From Eptesicus fuscus (Eukaryota; Chordata; Mammalia; Chiroptera; Vespertilionidae): a stretch of 64,000 nt of DNA. This document shows, piece by piece, positions 35,150 through 45,435 of the stretch (the first letter of the stretch is position 1; each line of letters begins with the position of its first letter). The stretch lies in NCBI RefSeq assembly GCF_027574615.1, contig NC_072475.1, positions 28,323,501 to 28,387,500 of the forward strand, in the 5' to 3' direction. The notes below the pieces were generated by a model, which worked only from the letters and a program-made list of their open reading frames with translations, ran no database searches and was not told where the DNA came from. The translations under genes were made by a program, and so were the position numbers.

Positions 35150-37005
35150 CTAACAAAAATGGACATCTGGTATATACTTGAAAAAAAAGATAAATACTAT
35201 GAAGGAAGTTTATAAGGAGCCATAAAACTGGAGTAAGAGGATTCCATCTTATCTGAGGTCATTGGAAAGGGAAGGGCTTTCTAGGGAAAATGACATTTTT
35301 GCTGAGATTTTAAAGGTGAGAAGGTTTTTATTACGTAGGAAGAAAGATTGTGAGTAGGAGAGAAATTTTCCTGGCAGGGGAGATTAGCGTGTGGAAAGGC
35401 TCTGAATGAGTAATATGCCTTTGAGGAATGTAAAGAAAACCAGGGTATCTGGGACACCAGAGGTGAAGAGTATATCTCCAAAGGGATGCAAATCCTGATC
35501 ACTATGGCTGTAAAAATGATTGTGTGATCAAAGATGCATTGGTTGTATACAACCAGTGTCTGTGCATAGCTACTGAATGTTTAAATAGCTCTCCTATTCT
35601 CACAATTAGCAGTACACCAGGTTGAATGATGTCATCTAATTTTCTTTGTCAATGAGAAAATAATTTTCTCCTGTTCCCTTTGTTATTGATTTTCAAAATC
35701 ACCTTGAACTGACTGAGGAATATTTACTCTGTTTACCACTTAATAGTAAGCAACAAGTTCTCTCCTTGTCAATATCCGCTCACTTACCCCCCACAGGTTC
35801 TTTGATTTTTTGCCAAGACTTTCAGCATTTTAGTCATTGAAGTAAAATTGATCATTTTACAGACAGGTTAAGTGATAATTATATTAGCTAATGATATTTT
35901 TTTTCCTTACTTAATGTCAATAACTGTAATAAGTACTTTATTGAGTGAACTTCTCACAGCCAGAACTGGAACCTAGGTTTCCTGATGGTCAATTCAGTGG
36001 TCTTACTACCACACCATGCTCCTCTCTGCACCATTAATCATCTTGAGATGCACTCTCAGTATTTCATAGAGTAGGAACATGTATGAGACTTAGGGATTTG
36101 TTTAGGACCCACCTGTGTGATGTCAGGTATAAAGCAGAGGGCCATAAGTATAGACTTACTAGTGAGGAAGTGTTCTGGGAGCAGGGCAGCTGGCTACAGC
36201 ATTCTAAACTTAAGCTTCTCTTACTAAAGAGAGAAATTCTTGGACAAAGAAAAGAAATTCATCCTCTGGAAAATAAAGTGGAATTTCACCATGGCTATCT
36301 TGATCCTAGGACCCTTCCCAAGAAACATATTTCTCTTTAAGAAGCAGAACAAAAGATTATTCAGGACTGAATAATTATTCAATAAGTTTAAACATCTATG
36401 CACACTTCAGGCTAGGTTGGCCACAGAGGTTTAGGACCGCACAAGCTAAGGTTAATGACTCTTCCAAATAACTCATCTCTCTTCAAGGAAATCAGAACTC
36501 TGGTCACTGGTAGTGACATTTTTGCTTTATAATGTAAGGCAAGGGGTAGGAACAAATAAGTACCTCTTGAGGCTATACTACCTCTGGTCTGTATAACAAA
36601 GGGGCACCACAATCCACTTGACCTAAGAAGAGAGGAGTGAATTTATTCAAGCTACAAACTACATCTTCCTTCAAGGGAAGGTATTTTCTATGCATTGCAC
36701 AGTTTGTGTCTGAATTGTCATGTGTGTTTTAGGTATAATCAGCAGCACAATTCCCACAGAATAACAAACATGAAGCATCTTCTGTTTCCACTATATGACA
36801 CAGTCTAGAGATACAATAAAAACGGCCTGCAATCTTGTCATTACACCTACATGCAACATTGGAAAGAATAGAGGGTTTTCTATAAAGCAGGCAATATGCC
36901 CTAACACTGCCTGCAGATTTTAGCTGATAAGCAAAAGTTTTGCTTTCTTTTCTGCACTAATTAACTACACATCAACTGGAAAAGAGAATTATTTTTAAAG
37001 ATGAT
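35150..37005. other. Non-coding stretch, faint MIR trace
   Basis: No gene. At about 35935-36030 a segment (CAGCCAGAACTGGAACCTAG, then TGGTCTTACTACCACACCATGC) resembles a reversed MIR 5' end. The frame at 36083-36340 is not recognisable as a protein. Confidence 0.45.
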
Positions 37006-37245
37006 TTTCCTGTCCTAGCTGGTTTGGCTCAGTGGATAGAGTGTCAGGCCTGTGGACTGAATGGTCCCAGGTTTGATTCTTGTCAAGGACACATGCCCAG
37101 GTGGTGGGCTTGATCCCCAATAGGGGGCGTGCAGGAGGCAACCAATCAATGCTTCTCTCTCATCAGTGATCTCTCTCTCTCTCACACTCCCTCTCCCTTC
37201 TTCTCTGAAATCAATAAAAATATATTTTTTAAAAAGAGGATTTTT
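36996..37245 (+). mobile_element. VES-type SINE, plus strand
   Basis: The body is about 37009-37235 with the best-preserved head in the window: GGTTTGGCTCAGTGGATAGA (A box), GGTCCCAGGTTTGATTC (B-box region) and a CACATGCCCAGG linker. The tail is AAATCAATAAAAATATATTT. AAAGATGATTTT before and AAAGAGGATTTT after are likely target duplications with one change. Confidence 0.93.
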
Positions 37246-38580
37246 TCAACTATATGTTTATTGAACCACCTGTATAAGTACTGTTCTATGATTCTATCAG
37301 CATTTTATTCAAGCTCTCTGTATTATATATGGTTCTATTCATTCTCCAATTTATTTTTCAATCAAAATTTTGAGTAACATTGAGTAAATTGTAGAGACAT
37401 AGTTCTCATAAGAGCTTAGAATCTATAGAACTAGAAATGCTAATTCAATTAATTAATTGATGTTTAATTATTAGTTAATCAATTATTAATTAATGTGCTT
37501 TTAATTTTAATTTTTAACTTGGGACAAGACTGAGTCTTGCCAGCATATTTCAAAGCATAATTATAAAAAAGTTCTCATCATATCTATGGAAAGTATTTGC
37601 AAGTGTTAAAATGAGAGATTTTAAGAAAAGAGATCATTGCTATGGAGGCCAGGAGAAGGATTTGCCTTGTGTTGCATAAGAGAATAAAATGTTTCCAGTG
37701 GAAGAGAAAAGGCTAAGGGAAACTATGGAAGTCCAAGAAGTCAGAGTATTTGCAAAGGGAAGGGGAAGAGACACCGATGAGAATGGAGAAAATCATAGGA
37801 GGAAACCTGTTGTCTGATAATGGGGTTCAACTTACCTCCTGAGAGGCAGGGGAATGGCATAGTCAGATTTTAATTTTCAAAGTTTAACTTATTGTAATGT
37901 ACAGTATAACGTGGCTGTAGGCAGAGTAGAAACAAGGAGAGCCACTGTGGCTTGATCTAGAGTGGTTCTTCCCATGATGAGAAAAATGGACACGGAGCAG
38001 AATTGTTTTGCTGATTTAGGAATTCTGCTATCTTGTTACTTTAAACTAGTATTTGTGATCTCTCAGGAACTCTTGAAATATTCCTGAGCCACCACCAGCA
38101 TCCCATTTCCAGATCAGCTGACATTGGACCTTTCAGGCCAAAGAGGAGTCTTTCTTGAGGACAAAATTATCTTCTTCTTTTTTACCCACAGAATCCCTGG
38201 TTTGATTCATGCAATTCAAAATGTAGGTGTTATTACTGTTTTTGCCCGATCTGGGATTTCACTGTCAGTATATGTCTAGGCCTGGAATACATGTGATTTG
38301 AATTTCAAATGCCATCAACAGTTTTTCTCTAATTATATCCACTAGACATTCCCATGTTTCTAGTACAGTGTGAGAAATATAAGAGAAGCAAAACTTAATG
38401 TCACGTGTTGATTGATGACAGGCTTTTCTACACTGGAGATGTGTTTGTCTTTCATCTGTATGACATGTAAGTGACAAATTCTCTTAAAGTTGTATTATTG
38501 AAAATGATAGGTTTCCTTCTTTCTCTGAGGTTTACTTGTTCCTTTTTTCCCTTGTTAGAAAATATTTTTTTTATGATTAA
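37246..38580. other. Non-coding stretch
   Basis: A palindromic TTAATTAATTGA-type patch lies at about 37443-37500. No gene or assignable repeat. Confidence 0.45.
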
Positions 38581-38738
38581 CTAGAGGCCCGGTGCACGAA
38601 ATCCGTGCACAGGTAGGGTCCCTAGGCCTGGTGTGCCCCCTGGTGGTCAGCGCACACCATAGTGAGCCATCGAACTCCCGGTCTCCCAGTCAAACTTCTG
38701 AGGGGACAATTTGCATATTAGCATTTTATATATATAGA
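38581..38738 (-). mobile_element. Minimal Helitron, 158 bp, minus strand
   Basis: On the plus strand: CTAGAGGCCCGGTGCACGAA, then ATCCGTGCAC (reversed 3' end and hairpin), ending CAATTTGCATATTAGC and TATATATAGA before T. The flank on the left is A. It contains CCTGGTGTGCCCCCTGGTGG, shared with the copy at 39348. Confidence 0.93.
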
Positions 38739-38994
38739 TAACCCAAATCATTTTTAGTACTTTAGTTGTTATTTGTTTCTATATATATTAACATGAGCTA
38801 AATACCTTCTAAAAGGCAGCATCTAGAAGTAAAAACTTACTTTTCTTCCCCAAAATAAAGGTTAAACACTTGTCTCACTAAGGAACTAAAAAAAGTCACA
38901 TTATTTCTATATTACAATTGCCATTGTATTCACATTATTGTCATGTACTAGTAGAATTCACATCTTTCTCTCTCTTCCTCTCTCTCTCAATATA

Positions 38995-39050
38995 CCCATG
39001 ATAGATGATAGATAGATATTTAGATAGATAGATAGACAGATGATTGATAG
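38995..39050 (+). repeat. GATA microsatellite
   Basis: GATAGATGATAGATAGATAT followed by further GATA/GACA units, preceded by a TC-rich run at about 38965-38990. Confidence 0.9.
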
Positions 39051-39347
39051 ATTTTAATTTAATGTTAATTTTTCTTTAACATGGGTCAAGATGAGTCTTG
39101 CCAGAATATTTCAAAAGCATACTCTTTTCAACATTATTTTGTAATTCATTTACTTAGGAAATCACAGCCCAAATACAATGTCTGGTTTTCAGTGAGTTCT
39201 GGTTTCTTCCCCATCATTCCATCTGGGTGTCTGAGGTGCAGATCATTCAAGTGTGGAGACAAAGGTCTCACAGCAAGATAGTCTGTTGCAGCAATCAAGT
39301 CCAAGAATTCTCCTTACAAGCAATGTACCATGAGCTTTATATATATA

Positions 39348-39615
39348 CTAGAGGCCTAGTGCATGAAATTCATGCACTGGTAGGTTCCTTAGGCCTGGTG
39401 GTGATCAAGGCCTATCAGGTTCCCCACCTCCCTGACTCCCCGCCTCCTTGCCTCCCCATCTCCTCCTTCCCTTGCTCCCTCAGTACCCTGCTGCCGCTGC
39501 TGGTCACCCGCCATGTTATATGCCGCCTGGTGGTCAGCACACATCATAGCAAGTGATCAAACTCCCATTCTCCTGGTCGAACTCCCAAGGGGACACTTTG
39601 CATATTAGCATATTA

Positions 39616-39662
<47 letters not shown>
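39348..39662 (-). mobile_element. Helitron, minus strand, 5' end lost in AT microsatellite
   Basis: Reversed 3' end CTAGAGGCCTAGTGCATGAA with ATTCATGCAC, and reversed 5' end CACTTTGCATATTAGC. The expected TTTTATTATATAGGA has been replaced by a run of about 20 AT repeats (39618-39662), so the exact 5' boundary is lost. The interior includes CCTCCCCGCCTCC-type repeats and the GGTGGTCAGC motif of the subfamily. Confidence 0.85.
39618..39662 (+). repeat. AT dinucleotide microsatellite
   Basis: Uninterrupted AT repeat at the Helitron 5' end, likely grown from its AT-rich terminus. Confidence 0.95.
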
Positions 39663-39666
<4 letters not shown>

Positions 39667-39934
39667 TCTAGTTTTAAAGCATGGATTATTGTAGCCCTGC
39701 CACTGTTAAAAATGCACATTTGACTAAAGATCCAATCATAATAGGCATCATTTTACAGCATCTGTCACACCACATATCCGAGTTAGCAGTTTTAATATTC
39801 AGCATCATGGCTTTCTTTGGCAAGCATACATCCTGTTTAGAAGACCTCACTTTCTAATCTATCACTTTAAAATCACTAGCAAATGTATCCTTCATAAAGA
39901 AGAAAGTACAGGATTTTTAGGAAGAGGACCTAAG

Positions 39935-40060
39935 TTTGTAGCTCCATTCTGGCTCTGAGATCTGAGATCTTTAACCCCTCCAGGCTTGTTCAATATCTAT
40001 AAAATGAATACACATAGTATTAAGTTACCCAAAATAGTGTTATGAGAGAATAAAATTTAA
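39935..40060 (+). repeat. MIR SINE fragment
   Basis: TAGCTCCATTCTGGCTCTGA, then ATCTTTAACCCCTCCAGGCT and AATATCTATAAAATGAATAC follow MIR core order. Diverged. Confidence 0.5.
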
Positions 40061-40525
40061 ATAGTAGTCTGTTAATAGACAGAAATACTTTAAATATCAT
40101 ATTCAGATAGTGGCAAACATTTCAATAGATTAACTTTATGATGTTGCTGAAAATAGAGGAGATAGATTATGGTCTAGTGATTATATCAATTTGCTATTTC
40201 AATGGTTACATATTAGTTTAAGATTGGGCAGGGGACTGGTGTGGGCTAGAAGGAGTCAATGGGGAAAACATGGGATATCTGTAAGACTTTCAACATAAAG
40301 ATAACATTTTAAAAATATTAATGTGTGTGGAGTTTTCCTGTTGTTTGTAAAAGAGCATTGCACACCAGACATTCTATGAGATCTCCTACATTTCCTAGCC
40401 TGTTTGCCTTTAGATAGGTCTTTGTGACTAGTTCCAGAAAAGGACTTTCAGTAGACATGATCTTCCTTATTTCCAGGGGAAAATATTTAAATTCTAGAAC
40501 CCAATGTTTCAGTAATTTCAGTAAT
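40061..40525. other. Non-coding stretch
   Basis: No gene. At about 40225-40310 a segment ending AACATAAAGATAACATTTTAA may be part of an L1 3' UTR, but it is too short to call. Confidence 0.4.
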
Positions 40526-40534
40526 ACTGTATCA

Positions 40535-41215
40535 GTTATCTATTGCTGCATCACAAATCACCCCAAAGCTTAGTGGCATTAAACAACACACATTTATTTA
40601 TTCCCCAGTCTTTGGGGGTCAGGAATCCCCTGAAACTGGGTCTTTCATTCCAGAGTGTTTCCACAAGGTTTCAATAAAGATGTCAACTGGCGCTGGGGAT
40701 CTCAATTTAAAGTTCAACTGGTGACAGGTCTACCACTAATCCCACTTAAGTGATTATTAGCAAGATACAGTTTCTTCATGATTGCTGAAATGAGGCTTCA
40801 GTTCTTTGCTGGCCATTGGCTGGAGACTACGTACAGTCCCTTACTATAAGGATCTCTCAACATGGTAGCCTTGATTTGTCAAAGCCAGTAAGAGTGAGCT
40901 CACTAGTACAATAGAAACCACAACTTTTTGTAACCCAATACTAAATGTGGCATGCCTTCCACATTGTCATAGCCTACTGGTTAGAGGCAAGTTGATCAAG
41001 GGGAAGGGATTTCATGAGACCACTGATATCAGAAAATGGGGATCCCAGAAGGCCAATTTAGAAGCTGCCTCCTACACCTACCAAAAGATTTATCCACAAG
41101 ACAACATAGCTAATGCCAGCATGATTCTGCAATGACTGTGTAGAGCAAAGCTCCCACCCACCTGTGCTAGCTATGTCCCACTGAGATTTCAGGGGACTTT
41201 GTGTTCTGACCAATA
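40535..41215 (+). repeat. Ancient dispersed mammalian repeat (family not assigned)
   Basis: ATCTATTGCTGCATCACAAA, then AGCTTAGTGGCATTAAACAA, TTTGGGGGTCAGGAATC and AAGTTGATCAAGGGGAAGGG form the order of a common old mammalian repeat in the same sense. I recognise the pattern without being able to give a name. Non-coding. Confidence 0.55.
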
Positions 41216-41447
41216 TAACATGCATTTAATTTGATCCTTATAGCAAGAATCTTTAAATGAGGCAATATATTTCCCAAGTACAGCTAAAAGAATAGACTCA
41301 CAGAGGTTAGATCATTTATCTTCAAAGTAAGCAATTTACATCAAAACCTTATGCACTTCTGGGACATTTGACCTCAAAACTAGTGCTCTTTTTTTTCTTA
41401 CACTTTTCTTTAATAATGTGTAAGTTAGAACTCCAAGTATATATATA

Positions 41448-42076
41448 TCCTACCTAATAATAGACAAATATGCAAATTGGCCATACCTCCGACACACCCA
41501 CAAGCCACGCCCACAAGCCACGCCCACCATCCAATCAGAGCGAGTATGCAAATTAACCCAAACCAAGATGGCTACAGCCACAGAGAGCAAGGTTTCCTAG
41601 GTAACAGAGGAAGCCAAGCTTTCTGCCTGCCCTTGACAGGCCTAAGCCTCCACTCAAGCTACAAAGTTTCAATTATAGAAGGTAAACAAATTCAAACAAA
41701 TGGCGGCAGAATGGAGCTTAAGAGAGCAGGCCAGGGTTGCCGCTGGCAACAGGGGAAGCAAAGCTTTCCGCACACCCTGGCCGGGCCCACCTGCTTAAGG
41801 CAACAAAGTTTCAATTATAACCCCAAAACAAATGGCTGCCGGCCTCAGAGGGAGCCCCAGGCTTGGCTCCACTCCAGGCTACAAAGTTTCAATTGTAGAA
41901 GGAAAATAAATTCCAGATACCAGGACCTCCCCTTCGGTTGCCAGGGGGTGTGGCTGGCCTGCAAACCACCACAGGCCCCTTGCTCAGGCCGCCCCACGCC
42001 CCAAGAAAACCCCACCCTGATCAGGGACACCCTTCAGGGCAAACCAACTGGCCCCCACCCCTGTACCAGGCCTCTA
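41448..42076 (+). mobile_element. Helitron with promoter-like head and triplicated AAGTTTCAATTA units; 3' terminator missing
   Basis: Starts TCCTACCTAATAATAGAC after A, with AATATGCAAATTGGCC. It then carries a different cargo from the other copies: two CCACGCCC boxes, CCAATCAGAGCG, ATGCAAAT and an AAGATGGC motif within about 80 bp (41500-41570). Three diverged repeats follow, each containing ACAAAGTTTCAATT (about 41660, 41802 and 41881). The element stops at CCAGGCCTCTA. The GTGCAC palindrome and final G of CTAG are absent, and the next Helitron begins immediately. The long frame through it is not a known protein. Confidence 0.87.
41490..41575 (+). promoter_or_regulatory. Promoter-like motif cluster carried by Helitron
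   Basis: Tandem CCACGCCC (KLF/SP-type box), CCAATCAGAGCG (CCAAT/NF-Y box), ATGCAAAT (octamer) and AAGATGGC (YY1-type) occur in tight order. This is motif reading only; activity is not shown. Confidence 0.4.
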
Positions 42077-42616
42077 TCCTATCTAATAAAAGAGTAATAT
42101 GCAGATTGATCATCACTGCAACACACAATATAACTGTCCCCATGTGGTCAAAGATCCTGCCCCCATGTGGACACAAGATGGCCACCACAAGATGGCCAGC
42201 AGGGGAGGGCAGTTGGGAGGCACCCAGCCTGCAAGGGAGGGCAGTTGAGAAGGACCAAGCCTGTAAGGGAGGGCAGTTGGAGGTGATCAACCCTACAGGA
42301 GAGGGCAGTTAGGGGTGACCAGGCCACCAGAGGAGGGAAGTTGGGGGCAAACAGGCTGGCAGCAGAGTGGTTAGGGGGTGATCAGGCTGGCAGGCAGAAG
42401 TGGTTAGGGGCAATCAGGAAGGCAGGCAGGCAAGCAGTTGGGAGCCAGCAGTCCTGGATTGTGAGAGGGATATCCGACTGCCCGTTAAGGCCTGATCCGG
42501 ATCGGGCCTAAAAGGGCAGTCGGACATCCCTCGAGGGGTCCCATATTAGAGAGGGTACAGGCTGGGCTGAGGGACAACCCCCCACCGTGCACGAATTTCG
42601 TGCACCAGGCTTCTAG
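42077..42616 (+). mobile_element. HeliBat-type Helitron, 540 bp, abutting the previous one
   Basis: TCCTATCTAATAAAAGAG start, with the 3' palindrome GTGCACGAATTTCGTGCAC, then CAGGCTTCTAG and host T. It is the same subfamily as 5343-5897, with a short array of about 31 bp units and the full internal hairpin at 42465-42532 (arms GGGATATCCGACTGCCCG and its complement around GATCCGGATC). There are no spacer bases from the upstream Helitron. Confidence 0.93.
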
Positions 42617-42662
42617 TATATATATATTTGATTATATACATATAATCAAATATATATATATT
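42617..42662. repeat. AT-rich palindrome
   Basis: TATATATATTTGATTATA and its exact complement around a short TACA centre. It joins the Helitron end to the T-rich tail of the next SINE. Confidence 0.85.
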
Positions 42663-42830
42663 TGATTTCAGAGAGGATGGGCAAGGGGGAGAGAGATAGA
42701 AACATCAATGATGAGGGAGAATCTGCATGCTCTCAACTGGGGACTCAGCCTGCAACCTGGGCATGTGCCCTGACCAGGAATGAAGGAACTGTAACCTTCT
42801 GGTTCATAGGTCAACTGAGCTATATTTTTA
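42655..42830 (-). mobile_element. VES-type SINE, minus strand, with internal deletion
   Basis: GAAACATCAATGATGAGGGA, GGGGACTCAGCCTGCAACC, GGGCATGTGCCCTGACCAGG and GGTTCATAGGTCAACTGAGC are the reversed SINE blocks. A stretch between the GAGAATC of the body and the following CATGC is shorter than in other copies. Confidence 0.88.
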
Positions 42831-42889
42831 AAAGGTAAATAGCATTTTTGTTACCTTTCAGAAAACTCCTCTCTTGTCTCTGCTTGCCT

Positions 42890-42904
42890 AAAGAATGAAG
42901 TACA
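42890..42904 (+). repeat. Left target-site duplication of composite element
   Basis: AAAGAATGAAGTACA, repeated exactly at 48647-48661. The CTTT/AG on the opposite strand at its edge is an acceptable variant of the L1 endonuclease site TTTT/AA. Confidence 0.95.
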
Positions 42905-43290
42905 GGGGGAAACCAAGATGGCGGCATAGGTTAAACACCTAACCTGCAGCCGGGCACAACAATTTCAAAAATACAACTAGAGGTCAGAACGGACATCGTC
43001 CAGAACCACAGGAGAGCTGGCGGACTGAAATACCCACAGCTGGGGGGAAGGAGAAGGCCACGGGGACAGTCGGGGAAGCCGTAAAAGCCTGAGGTATGGA
43101 GAAACGGGCGGAGACACGAGCACACGCGCCTGCGGGGAGGATGGAACCGGAGAGGAGGGGGCGGCTGATGACCTGGCCAGAGTTCACTGGCAGGAAGGAG
43201 ATAAAGGCTCCGGAGTGCACTGAGCACCGGCTCCGATTGCACTGAACCCCATTCCGGGCGAAACCCTGGGAAACTCACTCACTTTCGCAA
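42905..43290 (+). promoter_or_regulatory. L1-like 5' UTR head A with YY1-type motif
   Basis: GGGGGAAACCAAGATGGCGG at the very first base resembles the start of mammalian L1 5' UTRs, where an AAGATGG (YY1) site fixes the transcription start. It is followed by a CACAACAATTTCAAAAATAC segment and CATCGTCCAGAACCACAG. The same order recurs, diverged, in head C at 44786. It likely supplies the internal promoter. Confidence 0.65.
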
Positions 43291-43299
43291 CTCCGCCGC

Positions 43300-43965
43300 C
43301 CCCTCAGGCCACCCGGCCCGGGACGCTGGGGACGCCGCCACAGCGGCGGCGCCCGGAGCCCGGCGGCCTCCCAGCACCCGTCCCCGCCGCGCAGCCCCCG
43401 CGCGCCTGGTGCTGCGGGCCGCGCGCCCCGCACACAGGACGGAGGCCCGGGCGCCCACTCCGTGCACCTCCCGGCGGCGCTAGACTTCAGTAGAGTTGAC
43501 TGAATTCAAGGGATTAAGAAGTATAAATTGGGGGGACGCCGCGGCGGCGACGTCCGGAACGCGGCGATGGCGGTGCCTGGAGCTCGGCGGCCGCCCAGCG
43601 CCCATCCCAGCCGCGCGACCCTCGCGCGCCTGGTTCCGCGGGACGCGCGCACCGGACGGAAACCCGGGCGCCCTCTCCGTGCACCTCCCTGCGGCGCTAG
43701 ACTTCAGTAGAGTTGACTGAATTCAAGGGATTAAGAAGTATAAATTGGGGGGACGCCGCGGCGGCGACGTCCGGAACGCGGCGATGGCGGTGCCTGGAGC
43801 TCGGCGGCCGCCCAGCGCCCTTCCCAGCCTCGTGGTCCTCGCGCGCCTGGTTCCGCGGGACGCGCGCACCGCGCACTGGATGGAGGCCCGGGCGCCCTTT
43901 CCGTGCACCTCCCAGCGGCGCTAGACTTCAGTAGAGTTGACTGAAATGAAGGGATTAAGAGGTAC
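43300..43965 (+). repeat. CpG-rich tandem monomers, 217-224 bp
   Basis: The anchor TAGACTTCAGTAGAGTTGAC occurs at 43481, 43698 and 43922, giving periods of 217 and 224 bp. The sequence before 43481 is homologous to the unit body but more diverged. Each unit carries GGCGGCGACGTCCGGAACG and GGCGATGGCGGTG blocks and is dense in CpG. The arrangement recalls the tandem promoter monomers of mouse L1, though the sequence differs. Confidence 0.85.
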
Positions 43966-44785
43966 AGATTGGGAAGTATGAAAAAGATGGCGGCGGAGGT
44001 TAGGGGCTGTTCTGTTGCCTCGCACCCAGCGAAATCGGAGGGGATGAGGTGTGGAGGTGCGTGGGTCTGGCTGGTGGCGGGGGAGAGGGGCTTTTGTTCC
44101 AAACCTAGGGGAGATTGGCTCTCCATCACCCTGAAACCCATCTTCTGGCGAACCCCGGGAGACCCAGATGCCCGCGGGGAGAGGCGGGACTCTTGCGGAG
44201 GTGCGCCCAGCAATCAGTGTTTGCTGCGCTGGAGTGCGGAACGAGGGGACTTAGATACGTGGAAGGCAGAAGGACCAGACTCACAGCCATCTTGGCTCGC
44301 CGCACCATGGCCTGTGGGCGCCCTGAGACCCCGCCCCGCCCTGGGACCCGCCCCGCATGTTTTGAAGACCTGCCCCGCAAATCTTGCAGGCACACCTGCG
44401 CCCCAAGCAACGGCTTATGCATGTGGGTGGCCTGCCCTCTGGCAGCGGACCAGATGATCTGCTGTTCTAGTCGGACTGCTCCAGGGCCACTCAGACAGGA
44501 GGAAGAAACTACAGTTTTTGCTGTAATCCTTGCTGAGTGCCTAAGGCAGTAGCTGATCTACACCCCATTGGAGACCCAGAAACGAGGGCATCTGGTGGTC
44601 TGTGGGAGATGACACCAGATTTCAACCACGTGCATAAGGGACACATTCAACGGGAATATTCAGTGAGCGCCAAAGCTTTGCTGCACCAAGACCCGGCCCA
44701 TAAACGTGTCTCCTGCACAGCAACTCTTCCTTTATAGACAAAGAGAGCCCCCCAGTGACACCAACAACAATCAAGACTTAACTAT
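43966..44785 (+). other. GC-rich middle module B with third AAGATGG motif
   Basis: Starts with GAAAAAGATGGCGGCGGAGG, a third YY1-type start motif, and continues as CpG-rich then ordinary sequence ending CAATCAAGACTTAACTATAC. It probably derives from another L1 5' UTR. No coding potential that I can support: the 145-162 codon frames overlap in different phases and match nothing I know. Confidence 0.5.
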
Positions 44786-45435
44786 ACAAAGGAGGACCAA
44801 GATGGAGGCATAGGGCGGAAGCCTGATTGTTGCCTACCACAACAACTTTGAGACTACGACAAGAGAGCAGAGCAGACACCATCCAAGACCACCATAGGGC
44901 TGGCTGAGTAGATGCTCTACAACTAGAATAAAAGAGGGGTATGTGGGATGATGCTGATGCCGGTGACCCAAAGACCACACTTTAAGAACTACGGCTCAGG
45001 CGACACAAAAGAACTAAGGCTCAGGCGATACAACAGCGGCCTGGAACGTGCTCGGCGCAGATCCCCCGGCGGTCTCCGGCTGAGGGGACGGCTCCACTGG
45101 CAGCCAAGCACGAACAGACGAACCCCTATGAGACATGGGGTGGGAGACTCCGCGCTTGCTGACCTCTGAGTCCGTCAAGAATCTCAACGCCCCGGAAGCG
45201 GCCAGGTGCGCATGCTCGGCGACCGGCCACCGATGCAGACTCAAGGGCCGACGCAGCGACGCCAGACTGGCCCACCGCCATGCACCGGGTGCACCGGAGC
45301 TTCGCCGAACTGCCGCCCGACGAGTTCTGCAGCAGCCATACTGGAGCTCTGGAAGGATGGCCAGGGGAATTGCTGAGGGGGGATTGACCGGCAGGAATTG
45401 GGATCGGGAAGACGGGGCCCCGCTGAGACCCGGGT
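44786..45435 (+). promoter_or_regulatory. L1-like 5' UTR head C
   Basis: AGGACCAAGATGGAGGCATA, CACAACAACTTTGAGACTAC and ACCATCCAAGACCACCATAG align block by block with head A, so two L1-type 5' ends were joined in tandem. A CpG-rich tail with CACTGGCAGCCAAGCACG and ACCCGGGTGCGGGCGGGG leads into the VNTR. Confidence 0.6.

Noticed and set aside
36083..36340. 85-codon plus-strand frame in otherwise plain DNA
   Set aside because: No recognisable domain or similarity, and no promoter, splice or homology support.
37443..37500. TTAATTAATTGATTAAT-type palindromic patch as a possible origin or regulatory site
   Set aside because: Simple low-complexity AT sequence of a kind expected by chance in this composition.
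41477..42097. 206-codon plus-strand frame
   Set aside because: It runs across a Helitron body and into the next Helitron; composition follows the repeat and it matches no protein I know.
43969..44552. Overlapping 145-162 codon frames in the GC-rich module
   Set aside because: Several frames on both strands are open at once because GC-rich DNA has few stops; no domain is recognisable.
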